Part shown: piece by piece, positions 7,538-15,705 of the stretch
Layout of the letters: each line of letters starts with the position of its first letter
Numbering within the stretch: position 1 is the first letter of the stretch
Assembly: GCA_001577635.1 (NCBI GenBank)
Contig: LSBP01000031.1
Location: forward strand, 1 to 36,963
From: Halomonadaceae bacterium T82-2
GTDB taxonomy: Bacteria; Pseudomonadota; Gammaproteobacteria; Pseudomonadales; Halomonadaceae
Reading direction: 5' to 3'
Length of the DNA stretch: 36,963 nucleotides
Translations under genes and position numbers: made by a program
The notes under the pieces: model-generated
Seen by the model: only the letters and a program-made list of their open reading frames with translations
Database searches by the model: none
What the model was told of the DNA's origin: nothing

Positions 7538-8874
7538 GCTGGCTGAGACGACTCGCCGGCGAGGCTCCGGTACCGGTCTTTCCGGTCCTGGGCGTTGGCG
7601 AACATGCGGCGCTGCATCGCCTGGCGCTGACGCCGGGCGTCGAGCTGGTCGACTCTCCCCGCCACGCCAGCGTGATGCTGGTGGCGGGGAGGGTGCCGGC
7701 CAGTCTGCACGATGAGCTGCGCCGGGTGCACGACCAGCATCCCTGGCCTTTCGCCACGCTGTGGTATCGCAGCCGGCCACTGCCCGGACTCGAGGGCGCC
7801 ATGCAAAGCGACGATCTCGAGGGCCTGGCCGTCGACCTCCGCCGCCTGCATCGGGAATTGATGGACGGCCGGCGCGACAGTTCGCCCCGGCTGTTGCCGG
7901 ATGTCCCGCCGAATCCCTGGGAAGGGCTGGGTGACGACGGCCATGGCGGCGAAGGCATGATGGGCGGGGTGCCCTACGGCCGGCCGATGGCAATGAACAT
8001 GCAAGATGACCTTCGCGACGGCTTGACCCTTGATTCCCTGACCTTTCGGCTGGGGCCTTTCTTTCCGGCCTTTCCCGCTGGCCTGGGGGCGGAAATCACC
8101 CTGCAGGGTGACGTGATTCAGACATGGACCACCCAGAATGCTCCCTACCCGGTCGCGCTCGATGCGGTCTTCCGGGAGGCCCGTGAGCGTCCGGTCCCCA
8201 TCGCGCGCCTGGAACTGGCACGAGCGCGCTACCACCTGCAGCGCCTCTACCATGGCTTGCGGCTTGCCGGGCTCGAGCGTACCGCCCTGCAGGCATTGCG
8301 CCTGGCGAGTGAGATGACGCCGGAGCGCATGCAGCAGGAGGCGCGAGCCAAGGCGGTGGAGCATGCATTGCAAGGGCTGCGCCGGCGGCTGGTGCGTTGC
8401 GGGTTCTTCACGCTGGCGGCCTTGGACGAAGGCTGCCTGAGCGCCGAGCAGGCATGCCAGATCGGCGGTCCGGCGGCGCGCGCGTCGGGCATCGAGGAGG
8501 ATCTGCGCAGTGAGGATACCGAGTACCGTCGTCTGGGTTTCGCGCCGATCTGCCACAGCGGCGGCGATAGCCGGGCGCGCTGGCAACAATACCTGGCCGA
8601 GATCGCCCAGTCGTTGCAACTGGCGTGCCAGGCCGTCAGTGACAACCGCTATACCCACGAAAGCGGTGCCGTCGAGACACCGCGCGGCGCATGGCGCGAC
8701 CGGCGGCCCGCCGATGTCAGTACGCTGCTCGACGACCTGTTGCCGGGGCTGGAGTGGGACACCGCCCTGGCCAGCCTGGCCAGCCTCGATCTCGCGGGCG
8801 TTGCCGAATGGCCGCCTGGCGCTGACGAGGCATCGGCCTCACGCCCCGATGCCGAGACGGAGCGCTCCCGATGA
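7528..8874 (+). CDS. Fused, metal-free NuoB-NuoD-like protein
   Basis: 448 residues from GTG at 7528, which has AGGGGG seven bases upstream; ATG at 7534, overlapping the nuoA stop, is the alternative. Residues 1-130 resemble NuoB: SPRHASVMLVAGRVPASLHD followed by LRRVHDQHP matches the NuoB SPRQADLMIVAG...YDQMP region, but this half has no Cys, so no N2 Fe-S cluster. After a Gly/Met-rich linker (about 135-160), residues 165-375 resemble NuoD/hydrogenase large subunits: LTFRLGPFFPAFPAGLGAEI replaces the GPQHPxTHG strand with both His lost. Later segments (GPAARASGIEEDLR and GGDSRARWQQYLAEI) match the conserved C-terminal part. No [NiFe] ligands. It probably caps the membrane arm. Its activity is unknown. 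Confidence 0.7.
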   Translation: MAMSWLRRLAGEAPVPVFPVLGVGEHAALHRLALTPGVELVDSPRHASVMLVAGRVPASLHDELRRVHDQHPWPFATLWYRSRPLPGLEGAMQSDDLEGLAVDLRRLHRELMDGRRDSSPRLLPDVPPNPWEGLGDDGHGGEGMMGGVPYGRPMAMNMQDDLRDGLTLDSLTFRLGPFFPAFPAGLGAEITLQGDVIQTWTTQNAPYPVALDAVFREARERPVPIARLELARARYHLQRLYHGLRLAGLERTALQALRLASEMTPERMQQEARAKAVEHALQGLRRRLVRCGFFTLAALDEGCLSAEQACQIGGPAARASGIEEDLRSEDTEYRRLGFAPICHSGGDSRARWQQYLAEIAQSLQLACQAVSDNRYTHESGAVETPRGAWRDRRPADVSTLLDDLLPGLEWDTALASLASLDLAGVAEWPPGADEASASRPDAETERSR

Positions 8875-9803
8875 TCATCGATGAGCTGGTACTGCCAGTG
8901 CTGATGGTATTGATGACGCTGGTGGCGGGCGTTTACCTGGTCGCCGTGATCGACCGCTGGCTGGCGGGTGCCTTCGGCCTGCCGCAGGGTGGAAGTGCCT
9001 GGCTGGGGCCCCTGCGCCGCGGGGCCTGGCTGCTCACCCAGCATGCCAATGCGACCGAGGCGCCGGACTGGCAGGCCTGGCGGCTGGCGCCGGCGCTTTA
9101 CCTGGCGCTGGCTGCCATGGGGCTGGCGGTGGTGCCGTGGTCGGCTACGCTGGTCGCGACCGACCTGACCACCAGCGTGGTGCTGTGGGGCAGCGTGGAG
9201 GCGCTGGCCACGGTGGTGATCTTCCTGCACGGCTGGTCGGCCAACGCCCTGTTCGCGCTGATCGGTGCCTATCGCTACGTGGCCCTGGGGCTCTCCTACA
9301 TCCTGATCAGCATGTTCGTGCTGATCGGCGTGGCCCTGCCTGCCGAATCGTTGCAGTTCACCCAGGTCGTCACCTCGCAGACGGAGATGTGGAACGTCGT
9401 GCGACAGCCACTGGGGCTGCCGCTGTTCCTGATCGTGGGGCTGGGCATGACCTTCTGGGGGCCGCTCAACCTGGCCGATGCCGACGACCTGGCAGGGGGC
9501 ACCGCCTCGGAAGTGTCGGGGCCGCCGCGGCTGGTATGGGACGTCGCCCGGGCGGCGATGCTGGTGGCCTTCAGTGGCGTGGCGGCGAGCGCCTTCCTGG
9601 GCGGCTGGTTGGGCCCCTGGCTGCCGGGGCCGCTGTGGATGCTGATCAAGATGCTCGCTGTGCTGGTTGTGCTGTTGCTGCTCGGGTGGCTGCTGCCGCG
9701 GGTGGCGCCGGAACGCTGCATGACCCTGATGTGGGTGGTGTTGCTGCCGCTGTCGTTCGTCGACCTGCTCTGGGCGGGCATCGCCGCGTTGCTGAACGGA
9801 TAA
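8871..9803 (+). CDS. nuoH: NuoH-like membrane subunit
   Basis: 310 residues with about eight membrane helices, overlapping the preceding gene by 4 bp. The NuoH signature GWSANALFALIGAYRYVA (about 121-138) is clear. The usual PFDLPEAE becomes PLNLADAD (198-205) and TEYSG becomes SEVSG. The Glu of the canonical SYE motif is Ile here (LSYILI), and the N-terminal GPNRVGP loop is not recognisable. NuoH links the quinone cavity to the proton channels in complex I; the altered acidic residues suggest that link works differently here. Neighbours and coupling show that it belongs to the same complex. Confidence 0.8.
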   Translation: MIIDELVLPVLMVLMTLVAGVYLVAVIDRWLAGAFGLPQGGSAWLGPLRRGAWLLTQHANATEAPDWQAWRLAPALYLALAAMGLAVVPWSATLVATDLTTSVVLWGSVEALATVVIFLHGWSANALFALIGAYRYVALGLSYILISMFVLIGVALPAESLQFTQVVTSQTEMWNVVRQPLGLPLFLIVGLGMTFWGPLNLADADDLAGGTASEVSGPPRLVWDVARAAMLVAFSGVAASAFLGGWLGPWLPGPLWMLIKMLAVLVVLLLLGWLLPRVAPERCMTLMWVVLLPLSFVDLLWAGIAALLNG

Positions 9804-9820
9804 ATGGAGAGGCTCGCGTG

Positions 9821-10435
9821 ATGGACTATCCCCTTGGTGTCGATATCGCGTTTCTGCTGCTCGCCGTCCTGGCGGTCGTCTCGGCCTGGCGGGTGTTCTG
9901 CACCGATTCGATGGTGCGCGCCTCGTTCTTCCTGCTGGTGTCGTTCATTGCCGTGGGTGTGATCATGATGCTGCTGGCGGCCGTGTACCTGGGTGTGGCG
10001 ATGTTCTTCATGATGGCCGTCGAGATGATGGTCATGGCGCTGTTCATGGTCATGTTCATGATGAACCCGGCCGGGCTCAATCCGATGATGATGGTCCACC
10101 AGCATCGTCTGTCCATCGGGGCCGGGGTGGCCGCGTTCGTGGTACTCGGCGGTGTGGCGCTGCTGGCCGACTTCCCGGTGCGGCCGTTGCCGGCCGGGCT
10201 CGAACCGGTGCGTTCACTGGGCGAGGAAATGCTCGGCGACTCGATGCTGATCTTCGAGTCGGCCGGCGTCGTGCTGCTCACGACGATGGTCGGCGTGGTG
10301 GTGCTGGCGAGTCATCGCGGACGCTACGGCGGCGCCGCGGAGGGTTCCATGCCACCCGGGCTGGAGCCGGGCGGGGAGCCGGCCGGGATGCCCGAAGCCG
10401 AGGAGGGCGGCGGCCACCACCACCATTGCCACTGA
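9821..10435 (+). CDS. nuoJ: NuoJ-like membrane subunit with His-rich tail
   Basis: 204 residues from ATG at 9821 (GTG at 9818 is also possible), with GGAGAGG just upstream. Five hydrophobic helices; the third region, LGVAMFFMMAVEMMVMALFMVMF split over two helices, corresponds to the NuoJ helix that carries the pi-bulge in complex I. It is very Met-rich. The soluble C-terminal tail (about 165-204) is Gly/Pro/Glu-rich and ends in HHHHCH, which is not usual for NuoJ and could bind a metal ion. It lies 17 bp after nuoH and 37 bp before nuoK. Confidence 0.78.
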   Translation: MDYPLGVDIAFLLLAVLAVVSAWRVFCTDSMVRASFFLLVSFIAVGVIMMLLAAVYLGVAMFFMMAVEMMVMALFMVMFMMNPAGLNPMMMVHQHRLSIGAGVAAFVVLGGVALLADFPVRPLPAGLEPVRSLGEEMLGDSMLIFESAGVVLLTTMVGVVVLASHRGRYGGAAEGSMPPGLEPGGEPAGMPEAEEGGGHHHHCH

Positions 10436-10472
10436 CGGTAATGTCCTCGATCACCTACGCAGGGAGGCGGAA

Positions 10473-10778
10473 ATGACACTCGTCACACTCTTGTTGCTGG
10501 CCGCGGCGCTGATCGGCATCGGGCTCTATGGCGCGCTCTCGCAGCAATCGTTCGTGATGCTGATGATGGGGCTCGAACTGATGCTCAACGGCGTCATGCT
10601 GGCGGCGGTGGCGTTCTGGGCCCTGAGCGGTGCCGGCGCGCCCGAGGGTCAGCTGCTGACCATCGTGGTCATGGCGGTGATGGCCATCGAGATGGCCATG
10701 GGCTTCGCCCTGGTGGTGGCGGTCTTCCGCACCAACCAGGCCGACATGACTGAAGCGCTGAGCGGGTTGAAGCACTGA
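10473..10778 (+). CDS. nuoK: NuoK-like membrane subunit
   Basis: 101 residues, three membrane helices, the normal NuoK size. Both membrane glutamates needed for proton transfer in complex I are present: Glu35 in MMGLELMLNG and Glu73 in AIEMAMGFALVVAVFR. GGGAGG-like sequence (AGGGAGG) precedes the ATG. The stop codon overlaps the nuoL start by one base (TGATG). NuoK is the small antiporter-like subunit of the MrpC type. Of all the subunits here it is among the best conserved, which argues that ion translocation is retained. Confidence 0.88.
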   Translation: MTLVTLLLLAAALIGIGLYGALSQQSFVMLMMGLELMLNGVMLAAVAFWALSGAGAPEGQLLTIVVMAVMAIEMAMGFALVVAVFRTNQADMTEALSGLKH

Positions 10779-12649
10779 TGCTGTGGGTACTGGTCCTCGG
10801 CCCGCTGCTGCTCGCGATACTGGTGTATCTGGCCGGCCGGCGCTGCGGGCGTGCCGCCCTGACGCTGGGGGCGTCGCTGGGCATGCTGGCCACGCTGCTC
10901 CTGGCTTTGGTGGCGGTGATGGGCGATTGGCAGGGCGCCTATCGCTGGAGCGAGACGCTCGTCCTGTCGCTCGAGCTGTCGTCAGCCGGTCGCCTCTTCG
11001 CAGTGATGGTGCCCCTGGTCGCCCTGCCGATCATCGCTTATGCCGGCGTGCACGATCTGCCACGTCGCGATGATCACCACCGCACGACGGCGGGTGGCGC
11101 CCGGTTGCTGGCGTTGCTGGTGGCCTTCGTCGGCGCCATGCAGCTGCTGGTGCTGGCAAACGACCTGCTGACGCTGCTGATTGCCTGGGAGCTGATCGGT
11201 GCCTGTTCCTGGGCGCTGATCTCCCAGCGCTGGGGCGAGGTCGCCGTGGCGCGCGACGCGGCTCATGCCTTCCTGACCACACGCTTCGGCGATCTGGGGC
11301 TGTATATCGCCGCGGCAGCGGTTTTCGCTGGCACCGGCAGTTTCGGTTACACCGACCTGGCCGCCCTCGACGGCGGGCTCAAGCACGTCGCGGTGGCCGG
11401 GATCGTGCTCGCGGCGGCGGCCAAGTCGGCCCAGCTCCCGTTTTCGGCGTGGCTGTTCGCGGCGATGTCGGGGCCGATCCCCGTGTCGGCGCTGCTGCAC
11501 GCCGCGACCCTGGTCGCGGCGGGACTCTACCTGCTTGCCCGGCTGCAGCCGGCGCTGGCGACGGTCGCCTGGTTCGCCCCGGTGGTCATCGCCACTGGCC
11601 TGGCCACCGCTCTGGCCGGCGGCGTGGTCGGCGCCTTGCAGGGGCACGCCAAGAAGCTGCTGGCGGCATCGACGTCGGCCCAGTATGGGCTGATGTGGCT
11701 GGCGGTGGGCGTGGGTTTCCCGGGGGTCGCCCTGGTGCACTTCGTGGCGCATTCTTTCCTCAAGGCCGGGTTGTTCCTGGCGACGGGGATAGCCGAGCGC
11801 CAGACCGGCAGCTACACCCTGGCCGACATGCGTCTCGGCCGGCGCTTGCCGGGGATCGCGATCGCCACGGCGGTGATGGCGCTGGCACTGGCCGGGCTGG
11901 CGCCGATGGGCTTCGCCTGGAGCAAGGAGCAGGTCGTCGCCGCGGCCGGCCAGCAGGGCGCGTGGCTGGCCCTGCTCGTTGCGCTGACCGGTGGGTTGAG
12001 CGCGCTGTATGCCACGCGCTTCCAGTGGCTGGCCTACGGGCGCGCGACCCGGCGTGAATCCAGCGGCCTGCCCGATGCGCCATCACCGTCGACTGTCGAG
12101 CGTGTCACGTTGATGGCCCTGGCCGCTGCCACCCTGCTGCTGTCGCTGTTGTGGTGGCCCGCGGCGCAGGCATGGCTGACCGGGGCGCTGGCCTTGTCGC
12201 TGCCCCAGAGCCACCCCTGGCAGCTGGTCGTCTCGTTGATACTGGTCGTGTTGGGCATTGCCGCGGGCGTGATGCTGGCACGCCGTCCCGAGCAGGCGGT
12301 ACGCGGCTGGCAGGCCCTCGCCGCGAACTGGTTCGGCCTGCCGGTGCTGGCGCAAGGCATCGCCACCCGCGTCAATGCCCTTGGCCACGCCCTGGCACGC
12401 ATCGACGATGCGGTCGTCGACGCCGGCCTGCGCGCGACGGCTCGCCTGGCCCGGTGGCTGGCACGTCACCACGCCCGCGAAGGGGAGTCCCTTGCCGAGG
12501 AGCTGCCGAGATCCCTGTCGCGGCTGGTCGACGAGGGCGGGCGCTGGGCCCGCCAGGCCCAGAGCGGCCAGACGCATCACTATTACACCGGCATCGCGGC
12601 CGGCCTTGTCATCATCCTGCTCATGCTCGTGATAGGAGTCGCCTTGTGA
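10778..12649 (+). CDS. nuoL: NuoL-like proton-pumping subunit
   Basis: 623 residues, similar to E. coli NuoL. The antiporter-type core has Glu138 in IAWELIG, the Lys of AAAKSAQLPFSAWL, HAATLVAAG, and the second-half Lys of HSFLKAGLFL. The C terminus keeps a long amphipathic stretch followed by a final membrane helix (YYTGIAAGLVIILLML), so the lateral helix that clamps NuoM and NuoN in complex I is probably present. It is translationally coupled to nuoK before it and nuoM after it. Charged residues of the proton path look intact. Confidence 0.9.
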   Translation: MLWVLVLGPLLLAILVYLAGRRCGRAALTLGASLGMLATLLLALVAVMGDWQGAYRWSETLVLSLELSSAGRLFAVMVPLVALPIIAYAGVHDLPRRDDHHRTTAGGARLLALLVAFVGAMQLLVLANDLLTLLIAWELIGACSWALISQRWGEVAVARDAAHAFLTTRFGDLGLYIAAAAVFAGTGSFGYTDLAALDGGLKHVAVAGIVLAAAAKSAQLPFSAWLFAAMSGPIPVSALLHAATLVAAGLYLLARLQPALATVAWFAPVVIATGLATALAGGVVGALQGHAKKLLAASTSAQYGLMWLAVGVGFPGVALVHFVAHSFLKAGLFLATGIAERQTGSYTLADMRLGRRLPGIAIATAVMALALAGLAPMGFAWSKEQVVAAAGQQGAWLALLVALTGGLSALYATRFQWLAYGRATRRESSGLPDAPSPSTVERVTLMALAAATLLLSLLWWPAAQAWLTGALALSLPQSHPWQLVVSLILVVLGIAAGVMLARRPEQAVRGWQALAANWFGLPVLAQGIATRVNALGHALARIDDAVVDAGLRATARLARWLARHHAREGESLAEELPRSLSRLVDEGGRWARQAQSGQTHHYYTGIAAGLVIILLMLVIGVAL

Positions 12650-14133
12650 TTCTCACCACTGCGCTGGCCGTGCCCTTGCTGGGCGCTGTCGCACTCGCCG
12701 GCTCAACGCGCTGGAGTGACGCTCGGGCACGTCAGGTCGCGGTCATCGCCGCGGTGCTGTCGCTGCTGGCGCTCGTCGTTGCCTGGGTTGGCTTCGAGCC
12801 GGCCGGGCCGCTGTTCCAGCATGTCGACGAACTGCGCTGGGTGCCGTCGCTGGGCGTCGCTTATCGGGTCGGGGTGGACGGCATCGCACTGTCGGTCGCG
12901 ACGATGAGTGCGCTGCTGTTCGTCGCCGCCATCGTGTATCCGATGGACACGCGCGGCGAGTCGCGTCAGTACTACGCTTGGCTGCTGTTCCTGCAGGCCG
13001 TGTCGCTGGGGGTGTTCCTGGCGCTCGATCTGCTGCTGTTCTACGTGTTCTTCGATCTGACCCTGGTCGGCATGTACTTCCTGATCGGCCGCTGGGGGCA
13101 TGGCGCGCCTCAAGCCTCGGCGCTCAAGTTTTTCCTGTATACCTTTGCCGGGTCGTTGCTGCTGCTGCTGGCGATCATCGGCCTGTATCTGTCGCTCGAC
13201 CCCCACACCTTCGATATGCGGGTGCTGATCGAGCAACAGCCGATGGCCGGGAAGGGGCTGTATGCCGGGCTGGTCTTCCTGGCGTTGATGCTGGGGCTCG
13301 CGATCAAGACGCCGCTGGTGCCGCTGCATACTTGGCTGCCCCAGGCCCACGTCGATGCGCCGGGGCCGGCCTCGGCGATTCTCGCCGGGGTGCTGCTCAA
13401 GATGGGGACCTACGGCATGATCCGCCTGCCGCTGGCGATGCTGCAGGAAACCTTTGCCCGTTACGCCCTGACGGTGGCCGTCATTGCCCTGGTCGCCATC
13501 CTCTACGGCGCGCTGGTCGCCCTGGGCCAGCGGAATCTCAAGCGACGCATCGCCTATACCTCGATCAACCATATGGGCTACACGGTGCTGGGCATCGCCG
13601 TGGCCGCTGCCGCGTTCACCGACGACAGCCTGGTACGCCAGCTGGCCCTGACCGGCGCCACGGTCGAGATGGTGGCGCATGGCCTGATCACCGGCGCCCT
13701 GTTCCTGATCTGCGGTTCCTTCTGGCAGCGTACCGGGGAATATGACCTGGACCACTATGGCGGGCTGGCCAGCCAAGCGCCGCTATTGACCGGCTTTACC
13801 GCACTGGCGGCATTCGCCAGCCTGGGCATGCCGGGGCTGGCCGGCTTCGTTGCCGAGTTCCAGGTCTTCGCCGGCACCTTCGCCATCTATCCCTGGCTGG
13901 CGGTGCTGGGCGTCGTCGGGATATTGATCACCGCGGCCGTGTTCCTGGACATGCTCAGGCGGTTGTTCTTCGGGCGCCTGCCGGTACACCTGGGGCAGTT
14001 TGTCGAGTTGACGCGGCGTGAATGGAGCGTGCTCGGCGTGCTGTCGCTGGGGATCGTCGTCATCGGTGTCGCGCCGCGCTTCCTGCTGACGCTGATCGAG
14101 GCGTCGGCGGGTCTGCTGGTGGGAGGCCACTGA
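12646..14133 (+). CDS. nuoM: NuoM-like proton-pumping subunit
   Basis: 495 residues from GTG at 12646, which overlaps the nuoL stop by four bases (GTGA) and has AGGAG seven bases upstream. About 14 membrane helices. The helix-7/8 Lys residues are present (LGLAIKTPLVPLHTWLPQAHVDAPGPAS split at TPL, and AGVLLKMGTYG). The conserved Glu of the WEMMLVPMYFLI segment is Asp137 here (FFDLTLVGMYFLIG). The substitution keeps the charge. The stop overlaps nuoN by one base. Confidence 0.9.
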   Translation: MILTTALAVPLLGAVALAGSTRWSDARARQVAVIAAVLSLLALVVAWVGFEPAGPLFQHVDELRWVPSLGVAYRVGVDGIALSVATMSALLFVAAIVYPMDTRGESRQYYAWLLFLQAVSLGVFLALDLLLFYVFFDLTLVGMYFLIGRWGHGAPQASALKFFLYTFAGSLLLLLAIIGLYLSLDPHTFDMRVLIEQQPMAGKGLYAGLVFLALMLGLAIKTPLVPLHTWLPQAHVDAPGPASAILAGVLLKMGTYGMIRLPLAMLQETFARYALTVAVIALVAILYGALVALGQRNLKRRIAYTSINHMGYTVLGIAVAAAAFTDDSLVRQLALTGATVEMVAHGLITGALFLICGSFWQRTGEYDLDHYGGLASQAPLLTGFTALAAFASLGMPGLAGFVAEFQVFAGTFAIYPWLAVLGVVGILITAAVFLDMLRRLFFGRLPVHLGQFVELTRREWSVLGVLSLGIVVIGVAPRFLLTLIEASAGLLVGGH

Positions 14134-15545
14134 TGCCCGTCGGCGACCTGCTCCCCGAAATCATTCTATTGCTGGGTGCGGTGATCATCGTGCTGTTCGC
14201 CGCCTTCGCCCCGCATGAGCGCCAGACCTGGGCCGCCGGCCTGGCGCTGGTGACGCTGGCGGCGGCCATGGCGTTCGCGGTGGCGCAGTGGGGTGCATCG
14301 CCGCGCCTGACGTTCTCCGGCGTATGGGCCCTGGATGGCCCGGCCATCGTCGCCAAGTGGCTGATTCTGCTGAGTGGCGCGATAGCCGTGCTGCTGTCGC
14401 CGGACTGGATGCGCAGCGACCCCCGGCATGGCGAGTATTACGCCCTGTGCCTGTTCGCTCTGCTCGGCATGCTGATGATGGCGTCGGCCACCGACAGCAT
14501 GGAGCTGGTGGTCGGGGTGCTGCTGTCGTCGACCGCGAGCTACCCGCTGGTCGCCTACCACCGGGGCTTCCCGCCGGCGCTGGAAGCGGGCATGAAATAC
14601 TTTCTGATCGGGGCGCTGACCAACGCCCTGCTGGTCATCGGGGTGGTCGTGCTGTTCGGCCTGGTCGGCGACACCGACTATCGGCGCCTTGCCGAGGCCC
14701 TCGGCGAGGCCGACCCCTGGGCCCTGAGTCTGGCTACCGCCTGTGTCGTGATCGGGTTGAGCTTCAAGCTCGCGGCATTTCCCGGGCATGCCTGGATGCC
14801 GGACACCGCCCAGGGCGCACCGGCGCCCATCGCCGCGTTGCTGAGCGTGGCGCCCAAGGTGGCCGCCGCGGTGGCACTGGCACGCTTCGTGACCGTGTTG
14901 CCGCCAGGCCAGGTCTGGCCCGCCGTCGTTGCCGGCATCGCGGTGGTGACCATGACACTGGGCAATCTGGCGGCGTTGCAGCAGAGCGACGTGCGTCGTC
15001 TGCTCGGCTGGTCGTCGGTTTCGCAATCGGGCTATGCCTTGATGGCGGTGGTTGTGGTCGGTAGCGATGCCCGCGCCCTGCCGGCCCTGCTGATCTTTCT
15101 GGGCAGCTACGTGCTCGCCAACCTGACGGCCTTCGCCGTGGTCACCCATCTACGCGGGCGCACCGAGCTGACCGACTATCACGGCCTGACGCGAAGCCAG
15201 CCGCTGGCTGTCGCGATATTGATCGTGGCACTGCTGTCACTGGTGGGCATTCCGCCGCTGATTGGCTTCTTCGGCAAGTTCCTGCTCTTCGAGGTGACCA
15301 TCGACGCCGGTTACACCTGGTTGGCGGTGATCGCCGCACTCAACACCCTAGTGTCGCTGTTCTACTACCTGCGGGTGATCGCGGCGACCATGTTCAAGCC
15401 TGCCCGGGGGGCAGTGCACGTGTTGGGCGGCTGGTCATGGGTGACGCTGCTGGCAAGCGTGGGGCTCTTGCTGGTGGTGAGCCTCGGGGTGGAAGGCGGG
15501 CTGGCGATGATGTCCGCGCTGTCGTTCGCCGGCCCGAGCGCTTGA
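14133..15545 (+). CDS. nuoN: NuoN-like proton-pumping subunit, lacking the helix-5 Glu
   Basis: 470 residues from ATG at 14133, with GGGAGG six bases upstream and a one-base overlap with nuoM. Lys residues of the proton path are present in GLSFKLAAFPGHAWMPD and LLSVAPKVAAAV. In an ungapped comparison made from memory with E. coli NuoN, the key Glu of FLGIELISL falls on Leu130 (VVGVLLSST); Glu124 is six residues away. Later segments (RLLGWSSVSQSGYALM, GIPPLIGFFGKFLLF) are well conserved. It is the last gene of the complex I-like operon. No clear terminator follows. Confidence 0.88.
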   Translation: MPVGDLLPEIILLLGAVIIVLFAAFAPHERQTWAAGLALVTLAAAMAFAVAQWGASPRLTFSGVWALDGPAIVAKWLILLSGAIAVLLSPDWMRSDPRHGEYYALCLFALLGMLMMASATDSMELVVGVLLSSTASYPLVAYHRGFPPALEAGMKYFLIGALTNALLVIGVVVLFGLVGDTDYRRLAEALGEADPWALSLATACVVIGLSFKLAAFPGHAWMPDTAQGAPAPIAALLSVAPKVAAAVALARFVTVLPPGQVWPAVVAGIAVVTMTLGNLAALQQSDVRRLLGWSSVSQSGYALMAVVVVGSDARALPALLIFLGSYVLANLTAFAVVTHLRGRTELTDYHGLTRSQPLAVAILIVALLSLVGIPPLIGFFGKFLLFEVTIDAGYTWLAVIAALNTLVSLFYYLRVIAATMFKPARGAVHVLGGWSWVTLLASVGLLLVVSLGVEGGLAMMSALSFAGPSA

Positions 15546-15570
15546 TCGTTCCCTCCACGTGCGGGAGACA

Positions 15571-15584
15571 TTGACGCGGATCAA
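15571..15584. promoter_or_regulatory. Possible FNR/Anr box TTGACGCGGATCAA
   Basis: TTGAC-N4-ATCAA differs by one base from the FNR consensus TTGAT-N4-ATCAA and is a common Anr variant. It lies 26 bp after nuoN and 122 bp before the SDR gene, so it could control that gene in response to oxygen. Base match only; no clear -10 box was identified. Confidence 0.4.
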
Positions 15585-15705
15585 GGCCTTGCGACAGCGA
15601 TCGGGCAGCATGGACGGGAGCGGGGCGCGGTCCGGCGGCGTGGTGACACGGGAACCCTGAATCGGAGAGCGATCCCGTCCTTCCATCATCAGCAGGAGAG
15701 ATCGC

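Noticed and set aside
7190-15545. Ordinary NADH:quinone oxidoreductase (complex I)
   Set aside because: NuoC, E, F, G and I are absent, and the NuoB/NuoD equivalents lack Fe-S and quinone ligands.
7190-15545. Mrp-type Na+/H+ antiporter operon
   Set aside because: NuoA, NuoH and a NuoB-NuoD-like protein are present, MrpE/F/G are absent, and NuoN and NuoM are separate full-length subunits.
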